DNA of 64,000 nt from an uncultured Blautia sp. (GTDB taxonomy: Bacteria; Bacillota; Clostridia; Lachnospirales; Lachnospiraceae), in NCBI RefSeq assembly GCF_947654165.1, contig NZ_CANTKB010000008.1, positions 1-64,000 on the forward strand, written 5' to 3'. Under the pieces are notes generated by a model. The model had not been told where the DNA came from and made no database searches. It saw only the letters and a program-made list of their open reading frames with translations. Within the stretch, counting starts at the first letter, position 1. Each line of letters opens with the position of its first letter. Below are positions 26,958 through 35,805 of this stretch, piece by piece. Position numbers and translations under genes: made by a program.

Positions 26958-27595
26958 GCTTCTTCTCCTTTCTCAAATACAGCGATTTCTTCTGTGATTT
27001 TTGTAATAAACGCACTGCGGTTTTTCACTGCGTCATGCTGACTCTGGATCACGGAATGCATGGCGTCCACGCACTCTTCAATCTGGTCATTGATCAATAT
27101 ATAATCATACTCAGGCATAGCTTTCGCTTCCTGGGAAGCTCTTCTGAGTCTTGATTCGATGACTTCCATACTCTCTGTGCCGCGGTTTACCAGACGGCGT
27201 TTCAGTTCCTCTGCGGTAGGCGGTGTCACAAACAGCAACAAGGTATCCGGAAGTTTTTCCTTCACTTTTAATGCCCCCTGGATCTCAATCTCCAGGATCA
27301 CATCCTTACCTGCATTTAACTGTTTCTCTACATATGCTTTTGGTGTACCGTAATAATTATCCACATACTGAGCATACTCGATCAGGGCATCCTGTAAGAT
27401 CAGTTCTTCAAATTCCTGTTTTGTATGGAAAAAATATTCTCTTCCATGTTCTTCTCCCGGTCTCGGTGCTCTGGTAGTTGCAGAAACAGACAGGGCATAA
27501 TTGTCGTATTTCTCCATAAGACGCTTCATCAGTGTACCTTTTCCTGCACCGGAAAATCCGGAAACTACTACTAAAATTCCTCTATCAGCCATCAT
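26954..27595 (-). CDS. gmk: Guanylate kinase
   Basis: Phosphorylates GMP to GDP with ATP. The P-loop is GFSGAGKGTLMKRL, followed by SVSATTRAPRPGEEHGREYFF and the GMP-binding region. The start is taken as the ATG at 27595 (a second ATG follows at once), with AAAAGGGG before it; the longer open frame overlaps remA heavily and is unlikely. It overlaps remA by 11 bases and rpoZ by four. Confidence 0.93.
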   Translation of the reverse strand: MMADRGILVVVSGFSGAGKGTLMKRLMEKYDNYALSVSATTRAPRPGEEHGREYFFHTKQEFEELILQDALIEYAQYVDNYYGTPKAYVEKQLNAGKDVILEIEIQGALKVKEKLPDTLLLFVTPPTAEELKRRLVNRGTESMEVIESRLRRASQEAKAMPEYDYILINDQIEECVDAMHSVIQSQHDAVKNRSAFITKITEEIAVFEKGEEA

Positions 27596-27857
27596 ATTCC
27601 CCTTTTGTGTCATTTTCTGAAAAAATCCCAAAACGTTTCGCTATAGTCTCAGGCTGCAAGGCAGATAACACCAGCATATCCCCGTCTGTGACCAGTACGG
27701 CTTTGGTCTTTCTCCCCTGGGTGGCATCCACAGCCCTTCCTGATTCCTTGGCCGCCTGCACCAGACGTTTGATAGGTGCCGCATCAGGACTTACCACTGC
27801 CACTACTTTGTCCATATTCACTACGTTTCCGAACCCGATATTCAACAGTTTTGCCAT
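27585..27857 (-). CDS. remA: RemA-family DNA-binding regulator (DUF370)
   Basis: The 90-residue protein starts MAKLLNIGFGNVVNMDKVVA and has SPDAAPIKRLVQAAKESGR and GRKTKAVLVTDGD, all typical of RemA. In Bacillus, RemA binds DNA as a ring-shaped oligomer and activates biofilm matrix and osmoprotection genes. It lies in the conserved yicC-remA-gmk-rpoZ order. Confidence 0.9.
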   Translation of the reverse strand: MAKLLNIGFGNVVNMDKVVAVVSPDAAPIKRLVQAAKESGRAVDATQGRKTKAVLVTDGDMLVLSALQPETIAKRFGIFSENDTKGEYDG

Positions 27858-27875
27858 TGTTATCCTTCTTCCTGC

Positions 27876-28754
27876 TTATTCAATGTTCTGAATCTGCTCA
27901 CGGATTTTCTCAATCTCTGTCTTTAAATCTATAGCAAGATTGGATGTCTCCAGATCATTTGCTTTAGATAAGATGGTATTTGCCTCCCGGTTCATTTCCT
28001 GGGCAATAAAATCCAGCTTTCTGCCGATTCCTTCATCCTCCGACAACACCTGCTCCATGCGATGAATATGGCTCTTTAACCGAACCGTCTCTTCATCGGT
28101 ACAGATCTTATCTGCAAACAGGATCACCTCTGCGGCAATTCTGTTCTCTTCCATCTGGGCATCTCCCAACAGCTCTTTTACCTTGGTTTCCAGTTTTTCT
28201 CTGTATTCCTTCAGAATCTCAGGCGAACGCAGTTCTACCTGATTTACCTTTTCTTCCATACTGTGGAGTTTATCCAGAATATCCTGTTTCAGATGTGCAC
28301 CTTCCTGGGTTCTGGTTTCCACAAACTGGCAGGCAGCCTTTCTAATGGTTTCTGCAAGAGAATCCCATAGTTCTGTTTCGTCCTGGCTCTGTTCTTCCAT
28401 GGTGAAGACTTCAGGAAAACGTGACAGATCAATGGCACGGACTTCGCCGTCCAATCGGAATTCCTCACTGATCCTGTGCAGATGTTCCAGATACTGCTCT
28501 GCAATCTCCCGATTGTATTTCACAGAAACTCTGCTCTGAGTATAGTCTTCATAAGTAATAAACAGGTCTGCTTTCCCTCTCTGGATATATTCTTTTAAAA
28601 GAGTACGGATAGATGCTTCAAATACGCTGAGTTTCTTCGGCATCCTCATATTAATATCCAGATATCGGTGATTCACAGCCTTCATCTCAACTGTAATCTT
28701 TTTTTCCTCATCCAATAGCTCGGCTCTGCCAAAGCCGGTCATGCTTTTCATCAT
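27876..28754 (-). CDS. YicC/YloC-family endoribonuclease
   Basis: The 292-residue protein begins MMKSMTGFGRAE and ends with the conserved segment GRKLDFIAQEMNREANTILSKAND. YicC-family members are endoribonucleases or RNA-decay adaptors; YloC is the Bacillus version. It is first in the operon that continues to remA, gmk, rpoZ, rimO, pgsA and cinA. It is divergent from rqcH. Confidence 0.9.
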   Translation of the reverse strand: MMKSMTGFGRAELLDEEKKITVEMKAVNHRYLDINMRMPKKLSVFEASIRTLLKEYIQRGKADLFITYEDYTQSRVSVKYNREIAEQYLEHLHRISEEFRLDGEVRAIDLSRFPEVFTMEEQSQDETELWDSLAETIRKAACQFVETRTQEGAHLKQDILDKLHSMEEKVNQVELRSPEILKEYREKLETKVKELLGDAQMEENRIAAEVILFADKICTDEETVRLKSHIHRMEQVLSEDEGIGRKLDFIAQEMNREANTILSKANDLETSNLAIDLKTEIEKIREQIQNIE

Positions 28755-28921
28755 GTTGAAAACTCTTTCTTATGTCTTTTATTTACCATAAGGCATAAAC
28801 ATACACAATTATTATAAGTCAAACCCCCAGACCCGTCAAATACTTTTTGCCTGACAAAGATATTTGTGTTAAAATAGAAACCAGTGATGATTCAGAAACC
28901 TATAGAACAAAGGAGTATATT

Positions 28922-30670
28922 ATGGCATTTGACGGCATTACCATAGCAAATATTGTGAGAGAATTTCAGGAAACTATTGTTGGCGGAAAAATCAACAAAA
29001 TCGCCCAGCCGGAGCCGGACGAACTGCTGATCACAATAAAAAATAACAAAACTCAGTATCGGCTGCTGATCTCAGCCAGTGCTTCTCTTCCGTTGATTTA
29101 TTTCACGGACAAAAATAAAACCAGCCCGCTCACGGCTCCCAATTTCTGTATGCTGCTTCGCAAGCACATCGGAAGCGGAAGAATCGCTTCCGTAACGCAG
29201 CCGGACATGGAGCGTGCCATTGAGTTTCGCATTGAGCATCTCAACGAGCTCGGGGATCCCTGCTTCAAAATCCTGGTAGTTGAAATCATGGGCAAACACA
29301 GCAACATTATCTTCTTAAATGAAGAACGGATGATCCTGGACAGCATCAAACATGTATCCTGCAATGTAAGCTCTGTCCGGGAAGTTCTGCCCGGAAGAAA
29401 TTATTTTCTTCCTAAAACACAGGACAAGTACAATCCCCTCACAGTATCTGAGACCACTTTTTTTGATACCGTATATCCCAAACCCGTACCTGTGGCAAAA
29501 GCACTCTATACCTCTCTTACGGGAATCAGCCCCTGCATGGCAGAGGAAATCTGCTTCCGGGCATCCATTGACGGCAGTGCTCCCTGTCAGTCCCTGACTC
29601 CGCCTGCCAAGGAGCATTTATACCACACCTTTGCCCGTGTTATGGAAGAAGTGGAGCACGGAACATTTGAACCCAACATTGTTTATAACGAGAATGGAGA
29701 ACCCGTAGAATACGGTGGTATTGCATTGACCAAATATCAGGGCTTTTCTGTAAAATCCTTTGCTTCCATGTCCAAGGTACTGGAACAGTATTATGCAGAG
29801 AAAGATGCCATCACCCGGATTCGCCAGAAATCCTCTGATCTGCGGCGTATTGTTCAGACCGCCCTTGAGAGAAACCGCAAGAAATTTGATCTTCAGGCAA
29901 AACAGATGAAGGATACAGAAAAAATGGAAAAATATAAGGTGTACGGAGAACTGATTAACACCTACGGCTATAACCTGGAAAGCGGCTGCAAATCTTTTCA
30001 GGCTTTAAACTACTACACGAACGAAGAAATCACCATTCCTCTGGATCCGACCATGACCCCTCAGGAAAATGCAAAAAAATACTTCGATAAATATAACAAA
30101 CTGAAACGAACAGCGCAGGCTTTAGAAGAACAACTGCAGGATACCGAGACAGAGATCCTGCATCTGGAATCCATCAGCACGGCTCTTGACATTGCACTTC
30201 TGGAAAGCGACCTGTCACAGATCAAAGAAGAACTGCAGGAATATGGTTATATTAAGAAACATTACACTGGAAAGAAAAAGGTATTGGCCAAATCCAAGCC
30301 CCTCCACTATCTTTCCAGTGACGGCTACGATATCTATGTAGGAAAAAATAATTATCAGAACGAGGAACTGACTTTTAAATTTGCAACAGGAAATGACTGG
30401 TGGTTTCATGCAAAAAAAATGGCTGGTTCTCATGTCATTGTAAAAAGCAGAAATGAAGAACTGCCGGACAGAACCTTTGAGGAAGCCGGAAAACTGGCTG
30501 CCTATTATTCCAGCGGCCGTACTGCACCAAAAGTAGAAATTGACTACATCCAGAAAAAACATATCAAAAAACCAAATGGCTCCAAACCGGGATTTGTGGT
30601 ATATTATACCAATTATTCTCTGATGATCGAACCGGACATCTCCGGATTAAAATTAATCGAGGAAGCGTAA
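28922..30670 (+). CDS. rqcH: NFACT protein RqcH (FbpA/Rqc2 homologue)
   Basis: A 582-residue protein with an N-terminal NFACT-N domain (MAFDGITIANIVREFQETI), helical middle (coiled coils around 290-440) and C-terminal NFACT-R domain (GNDWWFHAKKMAGSHVI). RqcH binds stalled 50S-peptidyl-tRNA and adds Ala tails for degradation of the stalled peptide. I start it at the ATG at 28922, after AAAGGAG; the longer open frame runs through the promoter region. It is followed by a strong terminator. Confidence 0.92.
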   Translation: MAFDGITIANIVREFQETIVGGKINKIAQPEPDELLITIKNNKTQYRLLISASASLPLIYFTDKNKTSPLTAPNFCMLLRKHIGSGRIASVTQPDMERAIEFRIEHLNELGDPCFKILVVEIMGKHSNIIFLNEERMILDSIKHVSCNVSSVREVLPGRNYFLPKTQDKYNPLTVSETTFFDTVYPKPVPVAKALYTSLTGISPCMAEEICFRASIDGSAPCQSLTPPAKEHLYHTFARVMEEVEHGTFEPNIVYNENGEPVEYGGIALTKYQGFSVKSFASMSKVLEQYYAEKDAITRIRQKSSDLRRIVQTALERNRKKFDLQAKQMKDTEKMEKYKVYGELINTYGYNLESGCKSFQALNYYTNEEITIPLDPTMTPQENAKKYFDKYNKLKRTAQALEEQLQDTETEILHLESISTALDIALLESDLSQIKEELQEYGYIKKHYTGKKKVLAKSKPLHYLSSDGYDIYVGKNNYQNEELTFKFATGNDWWFHAKKMAGSHVIVKSRNEELPDRTFEEAGKLAAYYSSGRTAPKVEIDYIQKKHIKKPNGSKPGFVVYYTNYSLMIEPDISGLKLIEEA

Positions 30671-30685
30671 CTGAGAAAGCCCCAG

Positions 30686-30728
30686 AAGGGACTGTATATA
30701 CAGCATGCCGCTGTATACGCAGTCCCTT
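30686..30728. terminator. Bidirectional terminator between rqcH and the AraC gene
   Basis: AAGGGACTG, TATACAGC, a short loop, then GCTGTATA and CAGTCCCTT form a stem of about 18 bp. It sits between two convergent genes. Confidence 0.75.
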
Positions 30729-30751
30729 CCTTTGTTCAAAGGTATGTTTTT

Positions 30752-31645
30752 TTATGTTCTGGTCTGAATCTTCTTGTACTCCATGGGAGACATCCCTGTA
30801 GCTTTCTTAAAGGTTGTCGAAAAGGTATTCGCCTTTTGGAAGCCACACTGCTCCGCAATCTCGGTTATGGTTTCTTCACTGAATTCCAAAAGCAGCTTTG
30901 CATAGGAAATCCTCAGTTTCATCAAATATGTGTGGGGAGGTTCCCCCATATATTTTTTGAAAGAAGAAATAAAATAATTCTTTGACAATCCTGCCATCTC
31001 AGCCAGTTCTTCTATGGTCAGTTTTTCCTTGTAATGCTGATTCATATAGAGTGCTACTGCCGTAATTCCCTGCCGGTATTCCCACTCCTCTTTTGGTACC
31101 TCCATTCGATTCCCAAAGGCCATCTCAATGAGTTCCAAGCAAATCAGTTCTGCCAGATTTTCCAATTTCCAGTTCTTCACATTTTTGGAAGAACTGCTTT
31201 TATATACTTTCTTAAATATAGATATGTAAGAATTTAACTCCTGACGCATCTGCATTTTCGTATTAAATTCGCATTTTCCATAAAAGGTTTTCTTCATCAG
31301 GTTTTCCATATAATTCTTATCAATCACAATGCTGTCATAAGACACCCCATTTGCTCTGAAGCGGGAAGCATGTACCCTCTGACTCTGCACCGGATATACA
31401 AATCCTACTTCACCAAAAAATACAGATCCTTCACACATAAGCATGGGAATCGGTCCATATGGGATTATAAATTCATAAGCGTCATGACTGTGTTGAAAAG
31501 GCTCGCTTTCATGCCCTTGTTCTGCCCGTACTTCTGCCAGAGAAAACCGTTCGTAATAATAATGATTACTGTTTTTCTCGAAAAAAGATTTATCCGGGTG
31601 ATGTGCTGCAAGAAGTTGTTCTGATACGCTGTTCTGAACTTGCAT
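30752..31645 (-). CDS. AraC-family transcriptional regulator
   Basis: The 297-residue protein has a cupin-type N-terminal sensing domain (FQHSHDAYEFIIPYG) and a C-terminal double helix-turn-helix (MAGLSKNYFISSFKKYMG, then AEQCGFQKANTFSTTFKKAT). It probably senses a small molecule such as a sugar. I start it at the ATG at 31645, with AGGAGGTGGCAC upstream. No target operon is adjacent. Confidence 0.82.
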   Translation of the reverse strand: MQVQNSVSEQLLAAHHPDKSFFEKNSNHYYYERFSLAEVRAEQGHESEPFQHSHDAYEFIIPYGPIPMLMCEGSVFFGEVGFVYPVQSQRVHASRFRANGVSYDSIVIDKNYMENLMKKTFYGKCEFNTKMQMRQELNSYISIFKKVYKSSSSKNVKNWKLENLAELICLELIEMAFGNRMEVPKEEWEYRQGITAVALYMNQHYKEKLTIEELAEMAGLSKNYFISSFKKYMGEPPHTYLMKLRISYAKLLLEFSEETITEIAEQCGFQKANTFSTTFKKATGMSPMEYKKIQTRT

Positions 31646-31772
31646 GTGCCACCTCCTATCTCTTTTTTTTAGCATATCATATAAATGAGCCTTCTGTTTT
31701 ATTATTTTATCCATTTATTCCGATTTTTTCGCAATATTACGATAATGCTCGGTTTTTCTCCCAAAAAAGAAC

Positions 31773-32411
31773 TTAAATTCCTTTCCGATAAAGCAAATAA
31801 GAATAGGCATAAGGAAGGATAATCAACAGTACAACCATAATTCCCATTGCTATCATTCCTATCTTTCCCGGCAAAAACACCTGTGCGATCATGACCATCC
31901 CTGCTGCGATCCACAGAAATGCAGCCATATGATGTGTTTTTCTCCAGTTTTCATCACTGTCTAATGCCCATGGTGTCTTGATTCCCGTGGTATAATTTCT
32001 TCTGCATTTTGGAAAATAATTTCCAATGAGCACAAATACAATTCCAAGAATCACAGGAAGTATCCGGTCCATAGGAATTTCTATCCCCATTCCCCACAGA
32101 ATCGCTGTAGGTATTGCTGCCACAGCCAGTACCGGAATCACCCACTTGCCAATCATCTTAACCATACTTCCGATATTCTGTTTCTTTGGATCTGTGTTTA
32201 TGGAAAAATGCACCAATCCATTGATCACTGCAAAAAACACCGGCATCCCAAACACCGTAAATGCCTTTGGCATATACTGACCGACCGTACCGTCCGAATA
32301 CCATTTCGTAGGAATCTCATCTGGCAGTTTTCCATAAACAAGAATTCCAAAAACCATAGGAAGCAGGCATAAAACGGTTGAAATCATAACTTCTTTATTA
32401 ATTCTCTTCAT
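31773..32411 (-). CDS. SdpI-like/DUF1648 membrane protein
   Basis: This 212-residue protein has about six membrane segments, with DUF1648 N-terminal features (LPDEIPTKWYSDG) and the C-terminal SdpI-like region (CRRNYTTGIKTPWALDSDENW). In Bacillus, SdpI gives immunity to the SdpC toxin and signals to the ArsR-type repressor SdpR. Here the repressor gene is directly upstream and overlaps. I use the ATG at 32411 after GGAGGAAAAG. No SdpABC toxin genes are nearby, so a general stress or immunity role is possible. Confidence 0.78.
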   Translation of the reverse strand: MKRINKEVMISTVLCLLPMVFGILVYGKLPDEIPTKWYSDGTVGQYMPKAFTVFGMPVFFAVINGLVHFSINTDPKKQNIGSMVKMIGKWVIPVLAVAAIPTAILWGMGIEIPMDRILPVILGIVFVLIGNYFPKCRRNYTTGIKTPWALDSDENWRKTHHMAAFLWIAAGMVMIAQVFLPGKIGMIAMGIMVVLLIILPYAYSYLLYRKGI

Positions 32412-32694
32412 GATCTTTTCCTCCAAACTGTGATAACCACAACATTACTTCTTCAAAGACAGAAATGTTAATTTCGTAAAACACAAAGTTTTTATACTTT
32501 GATTCGATAATCAGCTTTGCTTTTTTTAGCTGTGACAAATGATAAGAAACCGTTGCCTGGGTCATATCAAATTCTTTCGCAATGTCACCTGCTGACTTCT
32601 TCCCATCCTTTAACAAGACAAGAATCTGTCTTCGTACCGGATCAGAAAGTGCTTTAAAAGTTTCTGCAAATCCCAAATAATCCTCTCCTTTCAT
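32398..32694 (-). CDS. ArsR/SdpR-family repressor
   Basis: The 98-residue winged-helix protein has FAETFKALSDPVRRQILVLL and a recognition helix region FDMTQATVSYHLSQLKKA. It lacks the metal-binding cysteines of metal sensors, which fits an SdpR-type autorepressor. I start it at the ATG at 32694 with AGGAGAGG just upstream. It is coupled to the SdpI-like gene (overlap). A perfect palindrome lies immediately upstream. Confidence 0.82.
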   Translation of the reverse strand: MKGEDYLGFAETFKALSDPVRRQILVLLKDGKKSAGDIAKEFDMTQATVSYHLSQLKKAKLIIESKYKNFVFYEINISVFEEVMLWLSQFGGKDHEEN

Positions 32695-32700
32695 AAAACC

Positions 32701-32720
32701 ATTTAGAAATATTTCTAAAT
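32701..32720 (-). promoter_or_regulatory. Perfect palindrome, likely operator of the ArsR/SdpR-type gene
   Basis: A 20-bp perfect palindrome with half-sites ATTTAGAAAT and ATTTCTAAAT lies six bases before the repressor's start codon. ArsR-family proteins bind such symmetric AT-rich sites, so autorepression is likely. The TATAGC/TATTCT element just beyond on the minus strand could be its -10. Confidence 0.6.
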
Positions 32721-32741
32721 AGAATATAGCACAAGGCATTT

Positions 32742-32791
32742 AAAAAGGCAATGGCTATTTAGATAAAATTCTAAATAGCCATTGCCTTAAA
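32742..32791 (-). terminator. Perfect 19-bp terminator hairpin
   Basis: AAGGCAATGGCTATTTAGA pairs perfectly with its complement around a six-base loop, and on the minus strand five T follow. It ends the YhhN-family gene. The base of the stem contains CTATTTAGA, close in sequence to the adjacent ArsR palindrome. Confidence 0.8.
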
Positions 32792-32796
32792 CATCC

Positions 32797-33453
32797 TTAC
32801 ATCCACAGAAAAAGCGAAAAACAGAATATCCCACTGTAATACAGGGTAAGTGCCAGATAATCTGCAGCTTTTGACGGTGTATGAAAAAAACTCTTTCCTA
32901 CCATCATATCGGAGATGCTGAACAGTACCGCCCCCGCAGCAGCAAAAAGATACTCCTTTCCCTTCTGGAAAGGCATCAGCACCGCAATGGAGGTCATCCC
33001 CATGAGCACTCCCGGATACAGCATCATAACATATAATTTGGGATTTTTTTTTGCCAATTGTGCCTCTTTTCGAAACAGTCCGATTGCTGCTCCCCACAAT
33101 ACGAACCACAAAACAAGATTCTTCCAGCTCAGGTCTGCATTTCTCAAAAACCAGTAGATCAGTACACCGTGGCCAGCCCCAAACACCGCCATTCCAAGGA
33201 AAAATCGAACCTCAAGAAGAGCATCCGCCAGAAGAAAAAGCACAAGTGCCGCAACAATCCACCCTTTTGCCATGTCCGGATGATTTCCCGCAAGCCGGAT
33301 ACCCAAAATACTGCTGCACACTACCATCCAGGTACTCAGGCATTTGGGAATAATGTTCCACGGCTTTTTGCCCCAGCCTTTCATTTCAATATGCAGACAC
33401 ATACCCACCAGCATCACCGGTATGCATATCATACACCATAATCCCAGATTCAT
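32797..33453 (-). CDS. YhhN/TMEM86-family membrane protein (lysoplasmalogenase-type)
   Basis: The 218-residue protein has about eight membrane segments. Features of the family are the Asp-containing helix LLADALLE, a GHGVLIYWFL helix and the late SISDMM motif. Human TMEM86B hydrolyses lysoplasmalogen; plasmalogens occur in anaerobic Clostridia, so this function is plausible, but bacterial members are mostly untested. It is monocistronic, ended by a strong hairpin. Confidence 0.7.
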   Translation of the reverse strand: MNLGLWCMICIPVMLVGMCLHIEMKGWGKKPWNIIPKCLSTWMVVCSSILGIRLAGNHPDMAKGWIVAALVLFLLADALLEVRFFLGMAVFGAGHGVLIYWFLRNADLSWKNLVLWFVLWGAAIGLFRKEAQLAKKNPKLYVMMLYPGVLMGMTSIAVLMPFQKGKEYLFAAAGAVLFSISDMMVGKSFFHTPSKAADYLALTLYYSGIFCFSLFLWM

Positions 33454-33665
33454 TTTGACACCTCCGTAACCTGTTTAAGCTATATATGATTCTGTTAAAT
33501 CTATCATACCGTATCCATATTTATTCCGCAAGGAGAAGGAAACTTTTTCTTTGTTCTTGTCTCACTTTTACAACCTACCTTCTGCAGATTCCCATGTAAG
33601 ATTTACAAAAAAGGTGCAAAAAACGAGACAAACTGCATAAATGTAAAAAAGGAGGAAATCTGAAT

Positions 33666-33926
33666 ATGCCGAAACCAAAAACCCAAACAGGAGAAAAGAA
33701 TCTCATCAGCAAGCGATTGATCGAACTTCGCCGCAAAAATAAAATGTCCCAGAGATTTTTAGCCTATCAACTACAACTGCACGGCTATGATATGGATAAA
33801 AACGTCATTACAAGGATCGAAACCAATAAACGTTATGTAACCGATTTAGAATTAAAAGCCTTAAAGGAAATCTTTCATGTATCCTATGATTATCTCATTG
33901 ACGGCACAGAAGAAGAAAACACCTAA
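33666..33926 (+). CDS. XRE-family DNA-binding protein
   Basis: This 86-residue single-domain regulator has a helix-turn-helix typical of the Cro/CI type (LISKRLIELRRKNKMSQRFL, then ITRIETNKRYVTDLELKAL). AAAGGAGGAAATC precedes the ATG. The upstream region has opposing TTGTCTC elements near 33557 and 33625 (inverted), a possible operator. It stands alone, so its regulon is unknown. Confidence 0.8.
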   Translation: MPKPKTQTGEKNLISKRLIELRRKNKMSQRFLAYQLQLHGYDMDKNVITRIETNKRYVTDLELKALKEIFHVSYDYLIDGTEEENT

Positions 33927-33949
33927 ACTGTTTTTCTCCCTGACCGAAG

Positions 33950-33990
33950 AAATCCCGCTTTGAATATTTCAGCTTCAAAGCGGGATTTTT
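33950..33990. terminator. Terminator after the XRE gene
   Basis: AAATCCCGCTTTGAA pairs with TTCAAAGCGGGATTT and is followed by T-rich sequence. It sits between convergent genes. Confidence 0.8.
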
Positions 33991-34004
33991 CCTGTCAATA
34001 CCAT

Positions 34005-34613
34005 TTATTTTGTTTCATAGATCAGCTCCATATCTTCTAAGCAATCAGATACCTGCTCATGAAACGGTTTTTCTTTTATGGACTTATACTCTAAATCAAA
34101 CTCACCGTAATAAACCTGTTCCACCTTATCTGCATCACCCAAAAACCATCTTCGGCCCATCTCTGTTTTCTTGTTTTCTGAAATCATTTCGGGCTCCAGA
34201 TACCTGGACCACGGACTGTCGTAGCAGTCCCCCAAATACTCTGCATAGAGCTTTCCGTTCTCTTCCAGGATCTGGAATTTCTGCTCATCATAGGGAATGA
34301 ACATTTCCGGCAATACCAGTGCACTGTAGATTCCGGCAGCTGCTCCTAATGTTGCCAAAACGGATACTGCCGCTATGAGAACCTTCCTGGTCAGCCACTT
34401 ATGGCTCCATTTTTTTAGCATTTCTTTGTCCAAGGTTCTGACATCTTTATGAACCGGAAGAACCATGGTCTTCTTCATCAGCTCTGCCTCTTCCCTGCAC
34501 GCTTCACAGGTAAACAGATGCTCTTCCACCAGATCTTTCGTGTCCTCGCTTACAGCTTCATCCACATAGAGCGGGAGTATATCCCTGATAATTTCACATG
34601 TGATCTCTTTCAT
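34005..34613 (-). CDS. Anti-sigma factor with zinc-finger (zf-HC2) domain
   Basis: The 202-residue protein has an N-terminal anti-sigma zinc-binding domain (VEEHLFTCEACREE, HxxxCxxC), one membrane helix (VLIAAVSVLATLGAAAGIYS) and an extracytoplasmic domain. Such proteins hold an ECF sigma factor at the membrane until a signal arrives. The start ATG at 34613 overlaps the ancestral stop of the sigma gene. The sigma gene next to it is broken, so this protein may have no cognate partner. Confidence 0.8.
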   Translation of the reverse strand: MKEITCEIIRDILPLYVDEAVSEDTKDLVEEHLFTCEACREEAELMKKTMVLPVHKDVRTLDKEMLKKWSHKWLTRKVLIAAVSVLATLGAAAGIYSALVLPEMFIPYDEQKFQILEENGKLYAEYLGDCYDSPWSRYLEPEMISENKKTEMGRRWFLGDADKVEQVYYGEFDLEYKSIKEKPFHEQVSDCLEDMELIYETK

Positions 34614-34967
34614 GCTCCAACCCCTCCATATATGCGATAATTTGTTTCTTTCCACGGTAAAAGGTAACTCTTGCCCAGCCTGCACTCTTTCCAAAAATAG
34701 AACCTATCTTTTCAAAAGACAGTTCTCCGGCAGTTCATAGTCTGCATATCGTTTCTGCCGCCTGCAGTGAGTATAAAATGTGTTTCTTGCAATGGTAAAA
34801 AGCCAGGCACGGATGTCTTTTTCCCCTTGGTAGCTCTCTATGGCTTTCAGTGCTTTTACAAAAGTTTCCTGTGCAACTTCTTCTGCCAAATGTTCCTCTG
34901 CCGTCAGGCTTCTCACATATAAGAACACATCTCTGAAATACTCCCGGTAGATTTTTTCGAAATCCAC
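34594..34967 (-). pseudogene. ECF sigma factor with internal deletion and frameshift
   Basis: The N-terminal frame (GTG at 34967) carries region 2: DFEKIYREYFRDVFLYVRS, EEVAQETFVKALKAI and DIRAWLFTIARNTFYTHCRR. It runs into YADYELPE and stops shortly after. In another frame, the region 4 helix-turn-helix appears at once: GELSFEKIGSIFGKSAGWAR, to a stop overlapping the anti-sigma start. About 45 codons between regions 2 and 4 are missing compared with the usual length. A short repeat, GAACTG, sits on both sides of the join. The sigma factor is probably inactive. Confidence 0.75.
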
Positions 34968-35015
34968 GCTTTCTTCACCCCCCTTTCCCTTACTAACGCA
35001 TGGAGGCAACAAATG

Positions 35016-35777
35016 TTACAGATTTTTTCGGTATTCTTTACAATAATATCTTCTTTTTTTCTTTGTACGGATTCCATACTGAATGGCTTTTTCCGGACAA
35101 CTGTTGATACATGCCATACAATGGGTACAGAGCGTTCCCCATACTGGTTTCCCATCCTGTATGGTAATATTATTGAGCATACACTTTTGCTGGCATTTTC
35201 CACAGCCGATGCAGTGTTCTGTCACATGAAAAGGTTCTGCTTTGATGATATGCTTATAAAAAAAGCGGTTAACAGAGGTACTTTTCATTCGATCCATCGG
35301 AGTAACTTCTCTTCTTGGAAACGGCTGATCTCCTGTAATAAAAGCTGCTCCCTCCGCCGCTGTTTTTTCGGCTGTACGGATGATTTCTTCTGCTTTTTCC
35401 TCTCCCGGTGCCTGAAAAAGTGCGATATAATTTTCCGGCATAAGAACAGGCAATACTCCCTGATACTCCCATCTTTTGCTTTGACAAAGCCTTTCGATCC
35501 CCTCTCCTGCATTTCCGATATCACTTCCGCAGGTCATAACAAAATAAGCCTTTTTTTCACCGGTAAAGGTACTCTTTTTGAGAAACTGCAGAAACAGATG
35601 AGGGAGCTGCCATCCATATGTAGGTGCCACAAAAACCCACGGTTTTTCAGAATGCAGGCTTACACTTTTTCTTGTTTTAATCTGTTTTGCCGCATCAAAA
35701 GTATCCTCTTCCAGACATTCTGCCATATATTCTGCAATGTATCTGCTGTTTCCGGTTCCTGTAAAATAAACGATCAT
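35016..35777 (-). CDS. EFR1-family ferredoxin-flavodoxin protein
   Basis: The 253-residue protein has an N-terminal flavodoxin-like domain (YFTGTGNSRYIAEYMA, FVAPTYGWQ) and a C-terminal ferredoxin with two 4Fe-4S motifs: CIGCGKCQQKC and CTHCMACINSC. The EFR1 group is widespread in anaerobic Clostridia; the electron donor and acceptor are not known. It stands alone, downstream of the methyltransferase gene. Confidence 0.85.
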   Translation of the reverse strand: MIVYFTGTGNSRYIAEYMAECLEEDTFDAAKQIKTRKSVSLHSEKPWVFVAPTYGWQLPHLFLQFLKKSTFTGEKKAYFVMTCGSDIGNAGEGIERLCQSKRWEYQGVLPVLMPENYIALFQAPGEEKAEEIIRTAEKTAAEGAAFITGDQPFPRREVTPMDRMKSTSVNRFFYKHIIKAEPFHVTEHCIGCGKCQQKCMLNNITIQDGKPVWGTLCTHCMACINSCPEKAIQYGIRTKKKRRYYCKEYRKNL

Positions 35778-35805
35778 GTGTACTCATTCCTCCTGCATTT
35801 TCTGC

